A stretch of 36,633 nucleotides of DNA from an uncultured Pelagibacteraceae bacterium (GTDB lineage Bacteria; Pseudomonadota; Alphaproteobacteria; Pelagibacterales; Pelagibacteraceae), in NCBI GenBank assembly GCA_902633515.1, contig CACPGB010000005.1, positions 1-36,633 on the forward strand. The letters run 5' to 3'. This document shows, piece by piece, positions 27,856-36,633 of the stretch (position 1 is its first letter; every line of letters starts with the position of its first letter). The notes under the pieces are model-generated. The model was not told the DNA's origin, ran no database searches, and was given only the letters and a program-made list of their open reading frames with translations. Position numbers and translations under genes: made by a program.

Positions 27856-29640
27856 TTAAGAAATTAAAGAAGGTTGCTTTTTCATATCCTCCTTTTTAAT
27901 ACCTGCTACCCTTACTGGTTTCTTCATGGCATCTCTTCTGAAAGGTTCTCCAAGCTCTTGGTTTAAAATTACCTCAATAAATGTAGTAATACCTTTCTTT
28001 TGATCTTCGCAAGATTGTTTAATAGCTGTAGTTGTCTCCTCCATACTCTTGACAATAATACCTTTTAAACCACATGCATCAGCTACTTTTGCAAAACTTA
28101 ATTCTGGATCTAATTCCGTCCCAATAAAATTATTATCAAACCAAAGGGTAGTGTTTCTTTTTTCAGCTCCCCATTGGTAATTTCTAAAAATAACCATTGT
28201 AATTGCTGGCCACTCTTCTCTTGCACAAGAACTCATTTCATTCATGCTAATTCCAAAAGCACCATCTCCAGCAAAACCTATAACTGGAGTATCAGGGCAT
28301 CCAATTTTCGCACCTAAGATTGATGGAAAACCATAACCACAAGGCCCAAATAAACCAGGAGCTAAATACTTTCTAGGTTTCTCAAAAGTTGGGTAAGCAT
28401 TTCCTATCGCACAATTATTTCCAATATCACTTGAAATAATCACATCCTCTGGCATTCCTGCTTGTATCGCTCTCCATGCTTGTCTTGGTGACATTCTATC
28501 TTTATCTCTTTCTCTAGCCTCTTTATTCCAAACTGTGCCCTCATCATCTTCCTCATGGTCTAAACTTGATAATTTTTGTAACCATGCTGATTTTGTTTGA
28601 TGAATAAGATCTTTTCTTTTTTGTCTATCAGCATCACCGGCATTTGAAGATAATTTTTCTAAAATCTGGGTAGCTACTAATTTTGCGTCTCCACTAATTC
28701 CAACTGTTACTTTTTTTGTTAATCCAATTCTGTCTGGATTCATATCAACTTGTATTATACTTGCTTTTTTTGGCCAATAATCAATTCCATAACCTGGTAG
28801 AGTTGAAAAAGGATTCAATCTTGTTCCCAAAGCTAAAACTACATCAGCTTTTGATATTAGCTCCATTGCAGCTTTTGATCCATTATATCCTAATGGACCG
28901 ACTGCTAAAGGATGACTACCTGGAAAACTATCATTATGTTGGTATCCAGAGCAAACCGGTGAATCTAATTTTTCAGCAAGTTTTTTAGTTTCCTCAATTG
29001 CTCCACCTATTACGACACCCGCTCCAGATAATATTACTGGGAACTTTGCTTTTGATAATAAATCTGCTGCTTTTGTAATTGCTTCTGCTCCACCACTTTG
29101 TCTTTCCAATCTCACTATTGGTGGAAGATCAACATCAATAACTTGGCACCAATAGTCTCTTGGAACGTTTATTTGTGCAGGTGCTGAACCTCTAATTGCT
29201 TTTTCGATAACTCTGTTTAAAACTTCTGCCATTCTCGATGGATCTCTAACTTCTTCTTGATAACAAACCATATCTTTAAATAAATTCATTTGCTCAACTT
29301 CTTGAAAACCACCTTGTCCCATAGTTTTATTTGCGGCTTGAGGAGTGACTAATAACAATGGTGTGTGATTCCAAAAAGCTGTTTTAATTGGTGTAACTAG
29401 TCCTGTAATACCTGGTCCATTTTGTGCAATGACCATCGACATTTTTCCAGTTGCTCTTGTATAACCATCGGCAATCAAACCACCATTAGTCTCGTGGGCA
29501 ACATCCCAAAAAGTAATTCCTGCATCTGGAAAAATATCAGATATAGGCATAAACGCAGAACCAATAATTCCAAAAGAATGTTCAATACCATGCATTTGTA
29601 AAACTTTTACAAAAGCTTCCTCTGTTGTCATTTTAGTCAT
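27856..29640 (-). CDS. xsc: sulfoacetaldehyde acetyltransferase (ThDP enzyme)
   Basis: MTTEEAFVKVLQMHGIEHSFGIIGSAFMPISDIFPDAGITFWDVAHETNGGL...GKMSMVIAQNGPGITG...TPLLLVTPQAANKTMGQGGFQEVEQM closely matches remembered Xsc sequences. Confidence 0.94.
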   Translation of the reverse strand: MTKMTTEEAFVKVLQMHGIEHSFGIIGSAFMPISDIFPDAGITFWDVAHETNGGLIADGYTRATGKMSMVIAQNGPGITGLVTPIKTAFWNHTPLLLVTPQAANKTMGQGGFQEVEQMNLFKDMVCYQEEVRDPSRMAEVLNRVIEKAIRGSAPAQINVPRDYWCQVIDVDLPPIVRLERQSGGAEAITKAADLLSKAKFPVILSGAGVVIGGAIEETKKLAEKLDSPVCSGYQHNDSFPGSHPLAVGPLGYNGSKAAMELISKADVVLALGTRLNPFSTLPGYGIDYWPKKASIIQVDMNPDRIGLTKKVTVGISGDAKLVATQILEKLSSNAGDADRQKRKDLIHQTKSAWLQKLSSLDHEEDDEGTVWNKEARERDKDRMSPRQAWRAIQAGMPEDVIISSDIGNNCAIGNAYPTFEKPRKYLAPGLFGPCGYGFPSILGAKIGCPDTPVIGFAGDGAFGISMNEMSSCAREEWPAITMVIFRNYQWGAEKRNTTLWFDNNFIGTELDPELSFAKVADACGLKGIIVKSMEETTTAIKQSCEDQKKGITTFIEVILNQELGEPFRRDAMKKPVRVAGIKKEDMKKQPSLIS

Positions 29641-29753
29641 TCATATAGCCTTTCTAAATTACTTATTTTAACTTTTTAAAAAATAATTGTTAATTTTTTG
29701 GATTAATATATAAGATTTTAGAAAATTCAAATAAACAAATCGACACTATATAA

Positions 29754-30038
29754 ATGTCAACAGATATTATAATCCACGATAAAAAAGATAATGTTGGGGT
29801 GGTAGTAATTGAAAAAATAACTCCAAAACAGGAATGTAAATGTTGGATAATGGAGAATGATAGCTCTACAAATATTCAATCAGCAGATGAAATTCCTTTG
29901 GGTCACAAAATTGCAATGGTTGATTTAAGAGAGGGTGAAACAATTTTAAAATATGGTCATGACATAGGCAAAGTGGTTAAAGCAATTAAAAAAGGTGAAC
30001 ATGTACATGTTCATAATGTAAAAACTAAGAAGTGGTAA
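29754..30038 (+). CDS. suyA: (R)-sulfolactate sulfo-lyase small subunit (SAF/altronate dehydratase N-terminal type)
   Basis: 94 aa SAF-like domain, [48 protein letters not shown]; next to the SuyB-like subunit and xsc. Confidence 0.88.
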   Translation: MSTDIIIHDKKDNVGVVVIEKITPKQECKCWIMENDSSTNIQSADEIPLGHKIAMVDLREGETILKYGHDIGKVVKAIKKGEHVHVHNVKTKKW

Positions 30039-30042
30039 GTAC

Positions 30043-31209
30043 ATGGAAATTCCAAAAAGTTTTTTAGGTTATAAAAGAGAAAATGGTAGAGCAGGAACTA
30101 GAAATCATGTAATAATTTTACCAGTTGATGATATTTCAAATGCATGTGCAGAGGCAGTTGCTAATAATATTAAAGGAACAATTGCCCTTCCTCATTCTTA
30201 TGGGAGATTACAATTTGGAGCAGATTTAGAACTTCATTTTAGAACAATGATTGGAACAGGAAGTAATCCAAATGTTGCAGCAGTAATTGTAATAGGTATT
30301 GAACCTAAATGGACGAAGAGAATTGTAGATGGAATAGCAAAAACTGGTAAACCGGTTGAAGGTTTTCACATAGAGCGTACTGGAGACATTGGAACTGTAA
30401 TGAAAGCATCCAAAAAAGCACAAGAGCTAGTGATGTGGGCCTCAGAGAAACAAAGAGAAGAGTGTCCAATGAGCGATTTATGGATTTCAGTAAAATGTGG
30501 AGAATCTGACACTACGTCTGGTTTAGCTTCTAACCCAACTGTTGGTAACTTAATGGATAAATTGGAACCACTTGGTGTTCACTTATGTTTTGGTGAAACA
30601 TCAGAGCTCACTGGAGCAGAAAAGGTCTGTGCCACAAGAGGTGCAACTAAAGAGGCATCAGATAAATTTATGAAAACTTGGAGTGCTTATAACGATTTTA
30701 TTCTTAAAGAAGCAACAGATGATCTTTCTGAAAGTCAACCAACTGCTGGTAATATTGCAGGTGGTTTAACGACTATTGAAGAAAAAGCTTTTGGAAATTT
30801 TCAAAAAATTGGAAATTGCAAATTCGTTGATGTTTTAGAACCAGCTGAAGAACCAAAAAAAGGAAAAGGTTTATACTTTATGGATACTTCCTCTGCGGCA
30901 GCAGAGTGTGTAACACTTCAAGCAGCTGCAGGATTTAACATTCACTTATTCCCTACTGGTCAAGGCAACATTGTTGGAAATCCAATTGAACCAGTTATAA
31001 AACTAACTGCAAATCCGTTAACAGTTAAATCTATGGGTGAGCATATTGATTGTGATGTTTCAAAAATTCTTTCCCGAGAAATGAATTTATCTGAAGCTGG
31101 TGATGAATTGATTAAAATAACTTTAAAAGTTGCAAATGGTAGACTTACTTGTGCTGAGGCCTTGGGTCATAAAGAATTTGTAATGACTAAATTATACCGA
31201 AGTGCTTAA
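30043..31209 (+). CDS. suyB: (R)-sulfolactate sulfo-lyase large subunit (UxaA C-terminal family)
   Basis: [82 protein letters not shown]; pairs with SuyA. Confidence 0.88.
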   Translation: MEIPKSFLGYKRENGRAGTRNHVIILPVDDISNACAEAVANNIKGTIALPHSYGRLQFGADLELHFRTMIGTGSNPNVAAVIVIGIEPKWTKRIVDGIAKTGKPVEGFHIERTGDIGTVMKASKKAQELVMWASEKQREECPMSDLWISVKCGESDTTSGLASNPTVGNLMDKLEPLGVHLCFGETSELTGAEKVCATRGATKEASDKFMKTWSAYNDFILKEATDDLSESQPTAGNIAGGLTTIEEKAFGNFQKIGNCKFVDVLEPAEEPKKGKGLYFMDTSSAAAECVTLQAAAGFNIHLFPTGQGNIVGNPIEPVIKLTANPLTVKSMGEHIDCDVSKILSREMNLSEAGDELIKITLKVANGRLTCAEALGHKEFVMTKLYRSA

Positions 31210-31214
31210 AATTA

Positions 31215-32300
31215 TTACTTAGCTGGTTTACTAAAGTGCTTATTTTTAAAATCAGATAAAAATCTTCTAATAAATGCTGCTGCTACACCTAGCGCTACTG
31301 CAAAAAATATAGAGAATAAACTATAAACAATTGGCAGATCTTTGGAAAATTTTTGAACTAAAATTGATAATGGGGTTAAATCTTTTTCACTATAAGGAGA
31401 AATTCCATTCATAGTATGTTCAGCAAAAAAGGTGTCATATGCAATCGCTATACCAACTATTAATAGCAAAACAGCTAACAACACTTTTAATCCTGAACTT
31501 TCTATAGACTGACCAATTTTTTGACCTGTTTGCACACCAATTATTGAACCAAACACCAACATTAAAACTAAAATTAAATCTATAGATCCATAATTAAATG
31601 CATGTAAAAAAGTAACAATGACACTAACAAAAATAGTTACAAATAATGAGGTTCCTGGAACTAACTTTGTTGGCACACCTATAACGTAGATCATTGCTGG
31701 TACTAAAATAAAAGCTCCGCCAATACCCATTATCGCTGCAATAAATCCAACAAATAAACCAATTATGATTGGAGTAAATGCACTCTCATATAATTTAGAT
31801 TTTGGAAATCTCACCCTGAATGGAAGACCATGTATCCAGTAATGAACATGTAATTTACGTTTTACAAAAGTATTTTTTCTGGCTTTATCTATTTCACCAA
31901 GACTTTCAACAAGCATCAGAGTTCCTATGATTGCTAATATATACATGTAAGCTAGGGAAATAACAGTATCAATTTTGCCGATGTCTTTAAAGTAAGTGAA
32001 TGTATAAATTCCAATAATAGTTCCAATTGCACCGCCAATAACAATCATAAATCCCATTTTATAATCCAAAGTATTTTTTAAATAATGTGTTGTAGATCCA
32101 GAGACTGACGTGGCTAGAATATTATTTGCCTCATTTGCAACAGCATAAGCTGGGGGTACACCCAAAAAAATTAAGAATGGTGTCATTAAAAAACCACCAC
32201 CCACTCCAAATAGTCCTGATAAAACTCCAACTAAAGCGCTTAACAAAATGATTTCTATAGCGGTAACGTGTACTTGAGCTATTGGTAGAAAAACATCCAT
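31215..32300 (-). CDS. TauE/SafE-family sulfite/anion exporter
   Basis: LSALVGVLSGLFGVGGGFLMTPFLIFLGVPPAYAVANEANNI and internal repeat AAIMGIGGAFILVPAMIYVIGVPTKLVPGTSLF. Confidence 0.93.
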   Translation of the reverse strand: MDVFLPIAQVHVTAIEIILLSALVGVLSGLFGVGGGFLMTPFLIFLGVPPAYAVANEANNILATSVSGSTTHYLKNTLDYKMGFMIVIGGAIGTIIGIYTFTYFKDIGKIDTVISLAYMYILAIIGTLMLVESLGEIDKARKNTFVKRKLHVHYWIHGLPFRVRFPKSKLYESAFTPIIIGLFVGFIAAIMGIGGAFILVPAMIYVIGVPTKLVPGTSLFVTIFVSVIVTFLHAFNYGSIDLILVLMLVFGSIIGVQTGQKIGQSIESSGLKVLLAVLLLIVGIAIAYDTFFAEHTMNGISPYSEKDLTPLSILVQKFSKDLPIVYSLFSIFFAVALGVAAAFIRRFLSDFKNKHFSKPAK

Positions 32301-32324
32301 TAAAATAAAAAACTTTTAAAAAAT

Positions 32325-32459
32325 TTATTTAAAAGTTAAAAAAGTTCCAAATAATATCACACCCCAACAAGCTACTATTGCTGAAAAAATTCCTGTTTTA
32401 ATTAGTGCTGTTTTATAATTTAAAATTTTTTGAAGAATTTTTATATTTGAAAGGTGCAT
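32325..32459 (-). CDS. small single-TM protein (44 aa)
   Basis: Unlisted ORF MHLSNIKILQKILNYKTALIKTGIFSAIVACWGVILFGTFLTFK between tauE-like and the apr-linked 116-aa gene, same strand. Confidence 0.6.
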   Translation of the reverse strand: MHLSNIKILQKILNYKTALIKTGIFSAIVACWGVILFGTFLTFK

Positions 32460-32502
32460 TTATATCCTCAATAACACCAGTAGAGAAATTGTCAAACTTT
32501 AA

Positions 32503-32853
32503 TTAGTAAATTGTTGCTCCAAAAATTTTTACCTCTCCATCCTCAATACCTAAAACTAATCTACCTAAAAATTCACCGGGTATCTCCTTATTAGTCTGTT
32601 TAATCAATATAGTAATATGATCACCCCTCCTCAAGGTCCCAAAAGGTTCATAGGTCTCTTTTAAATTAGTAATTATTTTATTATTCGCCCATTGTTTTCC
32701 AAGCTCAACTTCATTAGCTCCAAATAACATTTGAGTAGAAAAATCTTTTGTAAAGCCGCCATAATCTTTCATATTAGAAGCTCTAACAAGATTTTCCCAA
32801 AAAGGCTTTGCTATTGCAAATATCTCCTCATCAGATTTTTTTAAAAGGTCCAT
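32503..32853 (-). CDS. apr-linked hypothetical protein (116 aa)
   Basis: Lies 20 nt downstream of the aprA stop on the same strand; composition suggests a small alpha+beta (possibly NTF2-like) fold, unverified. Confidence 0.75.
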   Translation of the reverse strand: MDLLKKSDEEIFAIAKPFWENLVRASNMKDYGGFTKDFSTQMLFGANEVELGKQWANNKIITNLKETYEPFGTLRRGDHITILIKQTNKEIPGEFLGRLVLGIEDGEVKIFGATIY

Positions 32854-32873
32854 AAAGAGATTTTAAATAGTGG

Positions 32874-34733
32874 TTAAGAGGCCTTCTTCTTCTCTTTCTC
32901 ATCAACAATATGGTACACTGGGACCTTTTCCAAAGTGAATTTTCCAGTTTTAGGGTCTCTTCTTGACACTGTTAGGCAATGCCAATTTTCATCATCAAGC
33001 TTCATGTGATCTCCTCTATAATAATAACCCGGCCAACGTGTTTCTTCTCTAAATAATGTATGCTCCGTTACACATTGAGAAGTCAATGTTCTGTGTTTTA
33101 ATTCCCAAGCTCTCATTAACTGGTGGTAATCCTCAGCTCCAACATTTTCTAAATCTTCTTGAAGCCAATTAAGAAGTTCAAGGGCTCTTTTAAGCATATT
33201 GCCATTGGTCATATAATTTGAGGTAATACCTCCAACATATTCATCCATAATTTTTTGAAGTCTTTGCAGTCCTTGAATTGGAGATATATAGCTTGGTGAA
33301 ACAGTCCCACCAGTTATCTCATTTTGAGCAACTGTATAAGTTTCTAGAGGTTTATAAACCGCATTTTTGAAATCATCACATTGTTTATCTGAAACATTAA
33401 TTCCCTCAGCTTTTTTATCCTCGATATATTTTACTGCAGCTTTTGCGGCCAATCTTCCTTCAGTAAAAGATCCAGATGAAAATTTATGAGCACTACCACC
33501 GACTGTGTCCCCCGCACCAAAAAGCCCATCAATAGTTAGCATTCTGTTATAACCCCAGAAATATTCTGGAGGAGAAAGATCTTCTGGGCCACTAACCCAT
33601 GCTCCAGAACATGTGGCATGAGATCCCATTACATAGGGTTCAGAGGTCGTTAGTTCTGGATTTGTATACTTTGGATCAATGTTTTGTGACGCCCAAACTA
33701 CAGCTTGACCAACTGTCATTCCTAAAAAATTTTCCCAACCAACTGTTTCTAAATGAGGATCTTGAAAAGCCTCTGTGGTTACCATGTGTATTGGTCCACC
33801 ACCTGCAGCAACTTCTTGAATAAATGCATGGTTTCTTAAGCAAGTAGGCGTTGGATGATGGTCAATATACTCCCCAACTAATTCTTTAGTTTGCTCATAC
33901 CATTTTTTCTCATAGTTTTCGCCGTTAGCATTTTGTGTATATGTTTTTAAATGTAAAAAATATGCCCCAACTGGTCCATAACCATCTTTAAATCTGCACA
34001 ATACAATTCTATTTTCCATTTGTGTCATCTTTGCACCTGCAGCAATAGGTAATGCGTAAGCAGATCCATTACTCCATGGTGCATACCAAGTTCTTCCCAT
34101 ACCTTCTCCTACAGCTCTAGGTTTAAAAATATGTGATGCTCCACCAGCTGAAACTATGACAGCTTTAGCCCTGAACACATGAAAATCTCCTGTTCTCATA
34201 TTAAAACCCACAGCTCCACCAATTCTATTCTCTTGAGACTCATCCATTAATAAATGAGTAACCATTATTCTATTGTAAATTTTATCTGCAGATTTTTTTG
34301 CCGCCTCAGCAACGATGGGTTTATAACTTTCACCATGAATCATTATTTGCCATTTACCTTCTCTTAGATATCTTCCAGTTTTTTCATTTTTCATCATAGG
34401 AAGACCCCACTCATCAAACATGTGAACTGTTGAATCTACATGACGAGCCATGTCGTAACCTAAATCTTCTCTTACCATTCCCATTAAATCATTTCTGGCA
34501 TACCTGACATGATCCTCAGGCTGATTTTCATTCCATTGCATACCCATGTAACAATTGATTGCATATAAACCTTGTGCTACTGCACCACTTCGGTCAATAT
34601 TTGCTTTTTCAACACAAATAATTTTTAAATCTCTACCCCAATGTCTTGCTTCAAACGTTGCTCCAGTGCCAGCCATTCCACCGCCAACAACTAATACATC
34701 ACATTCTTCGTAGTGTGTTTTGTACTTAGCCAT
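32874..34733 (-). CDS. aprA: adenylylsulfate reductase subunit alpha
   Basis: CDVLVVGGGMAGTGATFEARHWGRDLKIICVEKANIDRSGAVAQGLYAINCYMG; SGSFTEGRLAAKAAVKY; followed by the ferredoxin-type AprB. Confidence 0.97.
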   Translation of the reverse strand: MAKYKTHYEECDVLVVGGGMAGTGATFEARHWGRDLKIICVEKANIDRSGAVAQGLYAINCYMGMQWNENQPEDHVRYARNDLMGMVREDLGYDMARHVDSTVHMFDEWGLPMMKNEKTGRYLREGKWQIMIHGESYKPIVAEAAKKSADKIYNRIMVTHLLMDESQENRIGGAVGFNMRTGDFHVFRAKAVIVSAGGASHIFKPRAVGEGMGRTWYAPWSNGSAYALPIAAGAKMTQMENRIVLCRFKDGYGPVGAYFLHLKTYTQNANGENYEKKWYEQTKELVGEYIDHHPTPTCLRNHAFIQEVAAGGGPIHMVTTEAFQDPHLETVGWENFLGMTVGQAVVWASQNIDPKYTNPELTTSEPYVMGSHATCSGAWVSGPEDLSPPEYFWGYNRMLTIDGLFGAGDTVGGSAHKFSSGSFTEGRLAAKAAVKYIEDKKAEGINVSDKQCDDFKNAVYKPLETYTVAQNEITGGTVSPSYISPIQGLQRLQKIMDEYVGGITSNYMTNGNMLKRALELLNWLQEDLENVGAEDYHQLMRAWELKHRTLTSQCVTEHTLFREETRWPGYYYRGDHMKLDDENWHCLTVSRRDPKTGKFTLEKVPVYHIVDEKEKKKAS

Positions 34734-35203
34734 TAATAATAAACCCCTTTTTTGAAGGACTCTTTAGGGACTGATGGCAATTCTTGATTTGTATTTAAAC
34801 CTTCTGGCTCACTATATAATCTTTGTGAATTAATCTCTCCTTGGTTGGGTGTATCGCCTTCAGCAAGTTTAGGAATAAATTTGCCCCAAGGCTTTGTTGT
34901 TATAGGTGAGACAAAGTTTTTTTCTGTTCCATTTCTAAATTTTATTTTCCAAGAGATGGTTCCTTTTTCCTCTTCTCTTCTAACTCTAACGCTGTGTCCC
35001 ATTGGAGCAAAATCAGCATAACCTCTTACATCGATTGCGTGATTAGGACATGCTTTGACACACGAATAACATTCCCAACAAAAATTTGGTTCAATATTTT
35101 TTGCTCTTCTAATATTTTCATCAATGTGCATGATATCTGAAGGACATATATCTACGCAATGACCGCAGCCATCACATCTTGTCATGTATACAAAAGTTGA
35201 CAT
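34733..35203 (-). CDS. aprB: adenylylsulfate reductase subunit beta
   Basis: MSTFVYMTRCDGCGHCVDICPSDIMHIDENIRRAKNIEPNFCWECYSCVKACPNHAIDVRGYADFAPMGHSVRVRRE: two 4Fe-4S motifs. Confidence 0.97.
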   Translation of the reverse strand: MSTFVYMTRCDGCGHCVDICPSDIMHIDENIRRAKNIEPNFCWECYSCVKACPNHAIDVRGYADFAPMGHSVRVRREEEKGTISWKIKFRNGTEKNFVSPITTKPWGKFIPKLAEGDTPNQGEINSQRLYSEPEGLNTNQELPSVPKESFKKGVYY

Positions 35204-35236
35204 AATTTTTAATTTTCTCCTTTTTCTATTAACATA

Positions 35237-36031
35237 TTAATAATGTTTTGGCTCTTCTCTTTTTATACCCAGGCCAAATTGTTCGGGGGCATCAGCTGGT
35301 GGTGGTAAGTTATCCCTAGATCCATCTGCTACAGCTAAATTTTTTTGTATAGCTGCTCCAGGTTTATAAAACATATGAGCAAATTTTGACCAATAAACAC
35401 CTCCAAATAAAATAAAATTAGATGCAACAAATAAAATTAAAAATAAATAAGACAAACCTATTTGTCCATTAAATTGAGTGAATGACCAAGCTAAACCAAA
35501 TGTTGAACAAGCAAGTAATGCTAAAACAAATAAATCAGCTTTAATAATTCTATACCAAGGATGAGCCTCTGCTGATACATCAACTCTTAAAAAAAACCAA
35601 AACCAGTATCCGCCTAAACATGTTAGTATTGCCCCTGCATGCCAAATCATTGACCAAGTTTGAGAATTTGGTTTGTCAGCACCTGTATAACAAAAAACTA
35701 AAATAGCAGAAGACACCCAAAACAAAATTGTTCCATACATTCCGAGAACATGTGCAAGTCTTCTTTTTCCAAAACCTAATTCAGAGGTAGTTCCAATATC
35801 AACAACTGTTGTTTTAGCAATGACAGAAACCTTTTCTCCTGCACCTAATTTTTTTGTTGCTGCAAGTTTAGCTTTTTTAGCATTATTAAAAAAATATGTA
35901 AGATTTTTATGATGTATCATTTGAATAATTGTCCCAACTGCAATCAATAAAACCATTGCTATAATAAAAGATTGCATTGCAAATGGTGAAATTGTTTCTG
36001 ATAAAATTGAAAATGGATTATTACTTAACAT
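35237..36031 (-). CDS. aprM: membrane anchor of the Apr complex (AprM-like)
   Basis: Multi-TM protein with a respiratory membrane subunit look, GFGKRRLAHVLGMYGTILFWVSSAILVF; directly upstream of aprBA. Confidence 0.82.
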   Translation of the reverse strand: MLSNNPFSILSETISPFAMQSFIIAMVLLIAVGTIIQMIHHKNLTYFFNNAKKAKLAATKKLGAGEKVSVIAKTTVVDIGTTSELGFGKRRLAHVLGMYGTILFWVSSAILVFCYTGADKPNSQTWSMIWHAGAILTCLGGYWFWFFLRVDVSAEAHPWYRIIKADLFVLALLACSTFGLAWSFTQFNGQIGLSYLFLILFVASNFILFGGVYWSKFAHMFYKPGAAIQKNLAVADGSRDNLPPPADAPEQFGLGIKREEPKHY

Positions 36032-36130
36032 TTCCGCCTTTTGTTAAATTTTGAATTAATTTACATTTTTATATATAGTTGAATTTATAGTTCAACCTCA
36101 AACTAGGGTCAATTTGTCTTTTATAACAGG

Positions 36131-36529
36131 CTAATTATTTCTTTTATAATGTTGTTTGTTTGGAATAACAGATCTCACTCCACCCTGAGGATTTTCAACA
36201 TCTCCCTCTCTTCTGGGAATCAAATGAAAATGGCAATGTAAAATAGACTGGCCAGAAACAGTTCCAACGTTTGTGCCTATGTTAAACCCCTTAACTAAAG
36301 GATCTTTTCTTATTATTTCTTTCTTTACAATTTTTATGAGATTATTACATGCAACTAATTCATCATTAGATAAACCAAAATAATCCTTTATGTGTCTTTT
36401 GGGTACGATCAAACAATGATGTTCTGAAACTGGATATGAGTCATAACTTGCATAGGCAAGCTCATTTTCATGTGCAGATCCACTTTTTTTAACATCACAA
36501 AATAAGCATGGATTATTTGGATCTTTCAT
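36131..36529 (-). CDS. HIT family protein
   Basis: CLFCDVKKSGSAHENELAYASYDSYPVSEHHCLIVPKRHIKDYF...GQSILHCHFHLIPRREGD (HxHxH). Confidence 0.95.
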   Translation of the reverse strand: MKDPNNPCLFCDVKKSGSAHENELAYASYDSYPVSEHHCLIVPKRHIKDYFGLSNDELVACNNLIKIVKKEIIRKDPLVKGFNIGTNVGTVSGQSILHCHFHLIPRREGDVENPQGGVRSVIPNKQHYKRNN

Positions 36530-36533
36530 TTAT

Positions 36534-36633
36534 TTAAAGTCTATAAGGATTACAGTTATTTATAACTAAATCATATTGTTTTGATAGATGCTTAAATTTT
36601 TTTAAGTTTTTTCTTTTCCATTTAATCTCATTT
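36534..36633 (-). CDS. C-terminal fragment of an unidentified protein (5' part outside the window)
   Basis: Open frame entering from the right edge, ...NEIKWKRKNLKKFKHLSKQYDLVINNCNPYRL then TAA. Confidence 0.4.
   Translation of the reverse strand, partial: NEIKWKRKNLKKFKHLSKQYDLVINNCNPYRL

Noticed and set aside
28716-28988. Plus-strand ORF of 90 aa
   Set aside because: Antisense to xsc.
30226-30423. Minus-strand ORF of 65 aa
   Set aside because: Antisense to suyB.
33599-33823. Plus-strand ORF of 74 aa
   Set aside because: Antisense to aprA.

Overview
AT-rich window with SAR11 (Pelagibacterales)-like gene content and order; the taxonomy is inferred, not tested. It contains: a nuoA-F block (nuoF truncated at the left edge); tRNA-Asp and tRNA-Val; lon-clpX-clpP-tig; tRNA-Leu; small/hypothetical genes with a histidine phosphatase, a family 5-like uracil-DNA glycosylase and a YbgC thioesterase; a TRAP transporter plus NCS1 permease plus SDR cluster; a GMC oxidoreductase-TerC-SDR-M23 peptidase operon; a small accessory island (about 24.7-27.85 kb); and a sulfonate/sulfite cluster (xsc, suyAB, tauE-like exporter, aprMBA). 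The most unusual stretch is the accessory island. It has a three-hairpin leader before a 63-aa basic ORF, a 19-aa hydrophobic micro-ORF with a strong Shine-Dalgarno, two T5orf172/GIY-YIG-like genes sharing an upstream sequence, palindromic TTCAATGAAG arrays, and three copies of a GC-rich stem-loop ending in the identical 12-mer ACAGAACGCCCC that separate the gene modules. Several unlisted small ORFs (39-57 aa) were also found by reading intergenic spaces. All function calls come from reading the translations; no searches were run.
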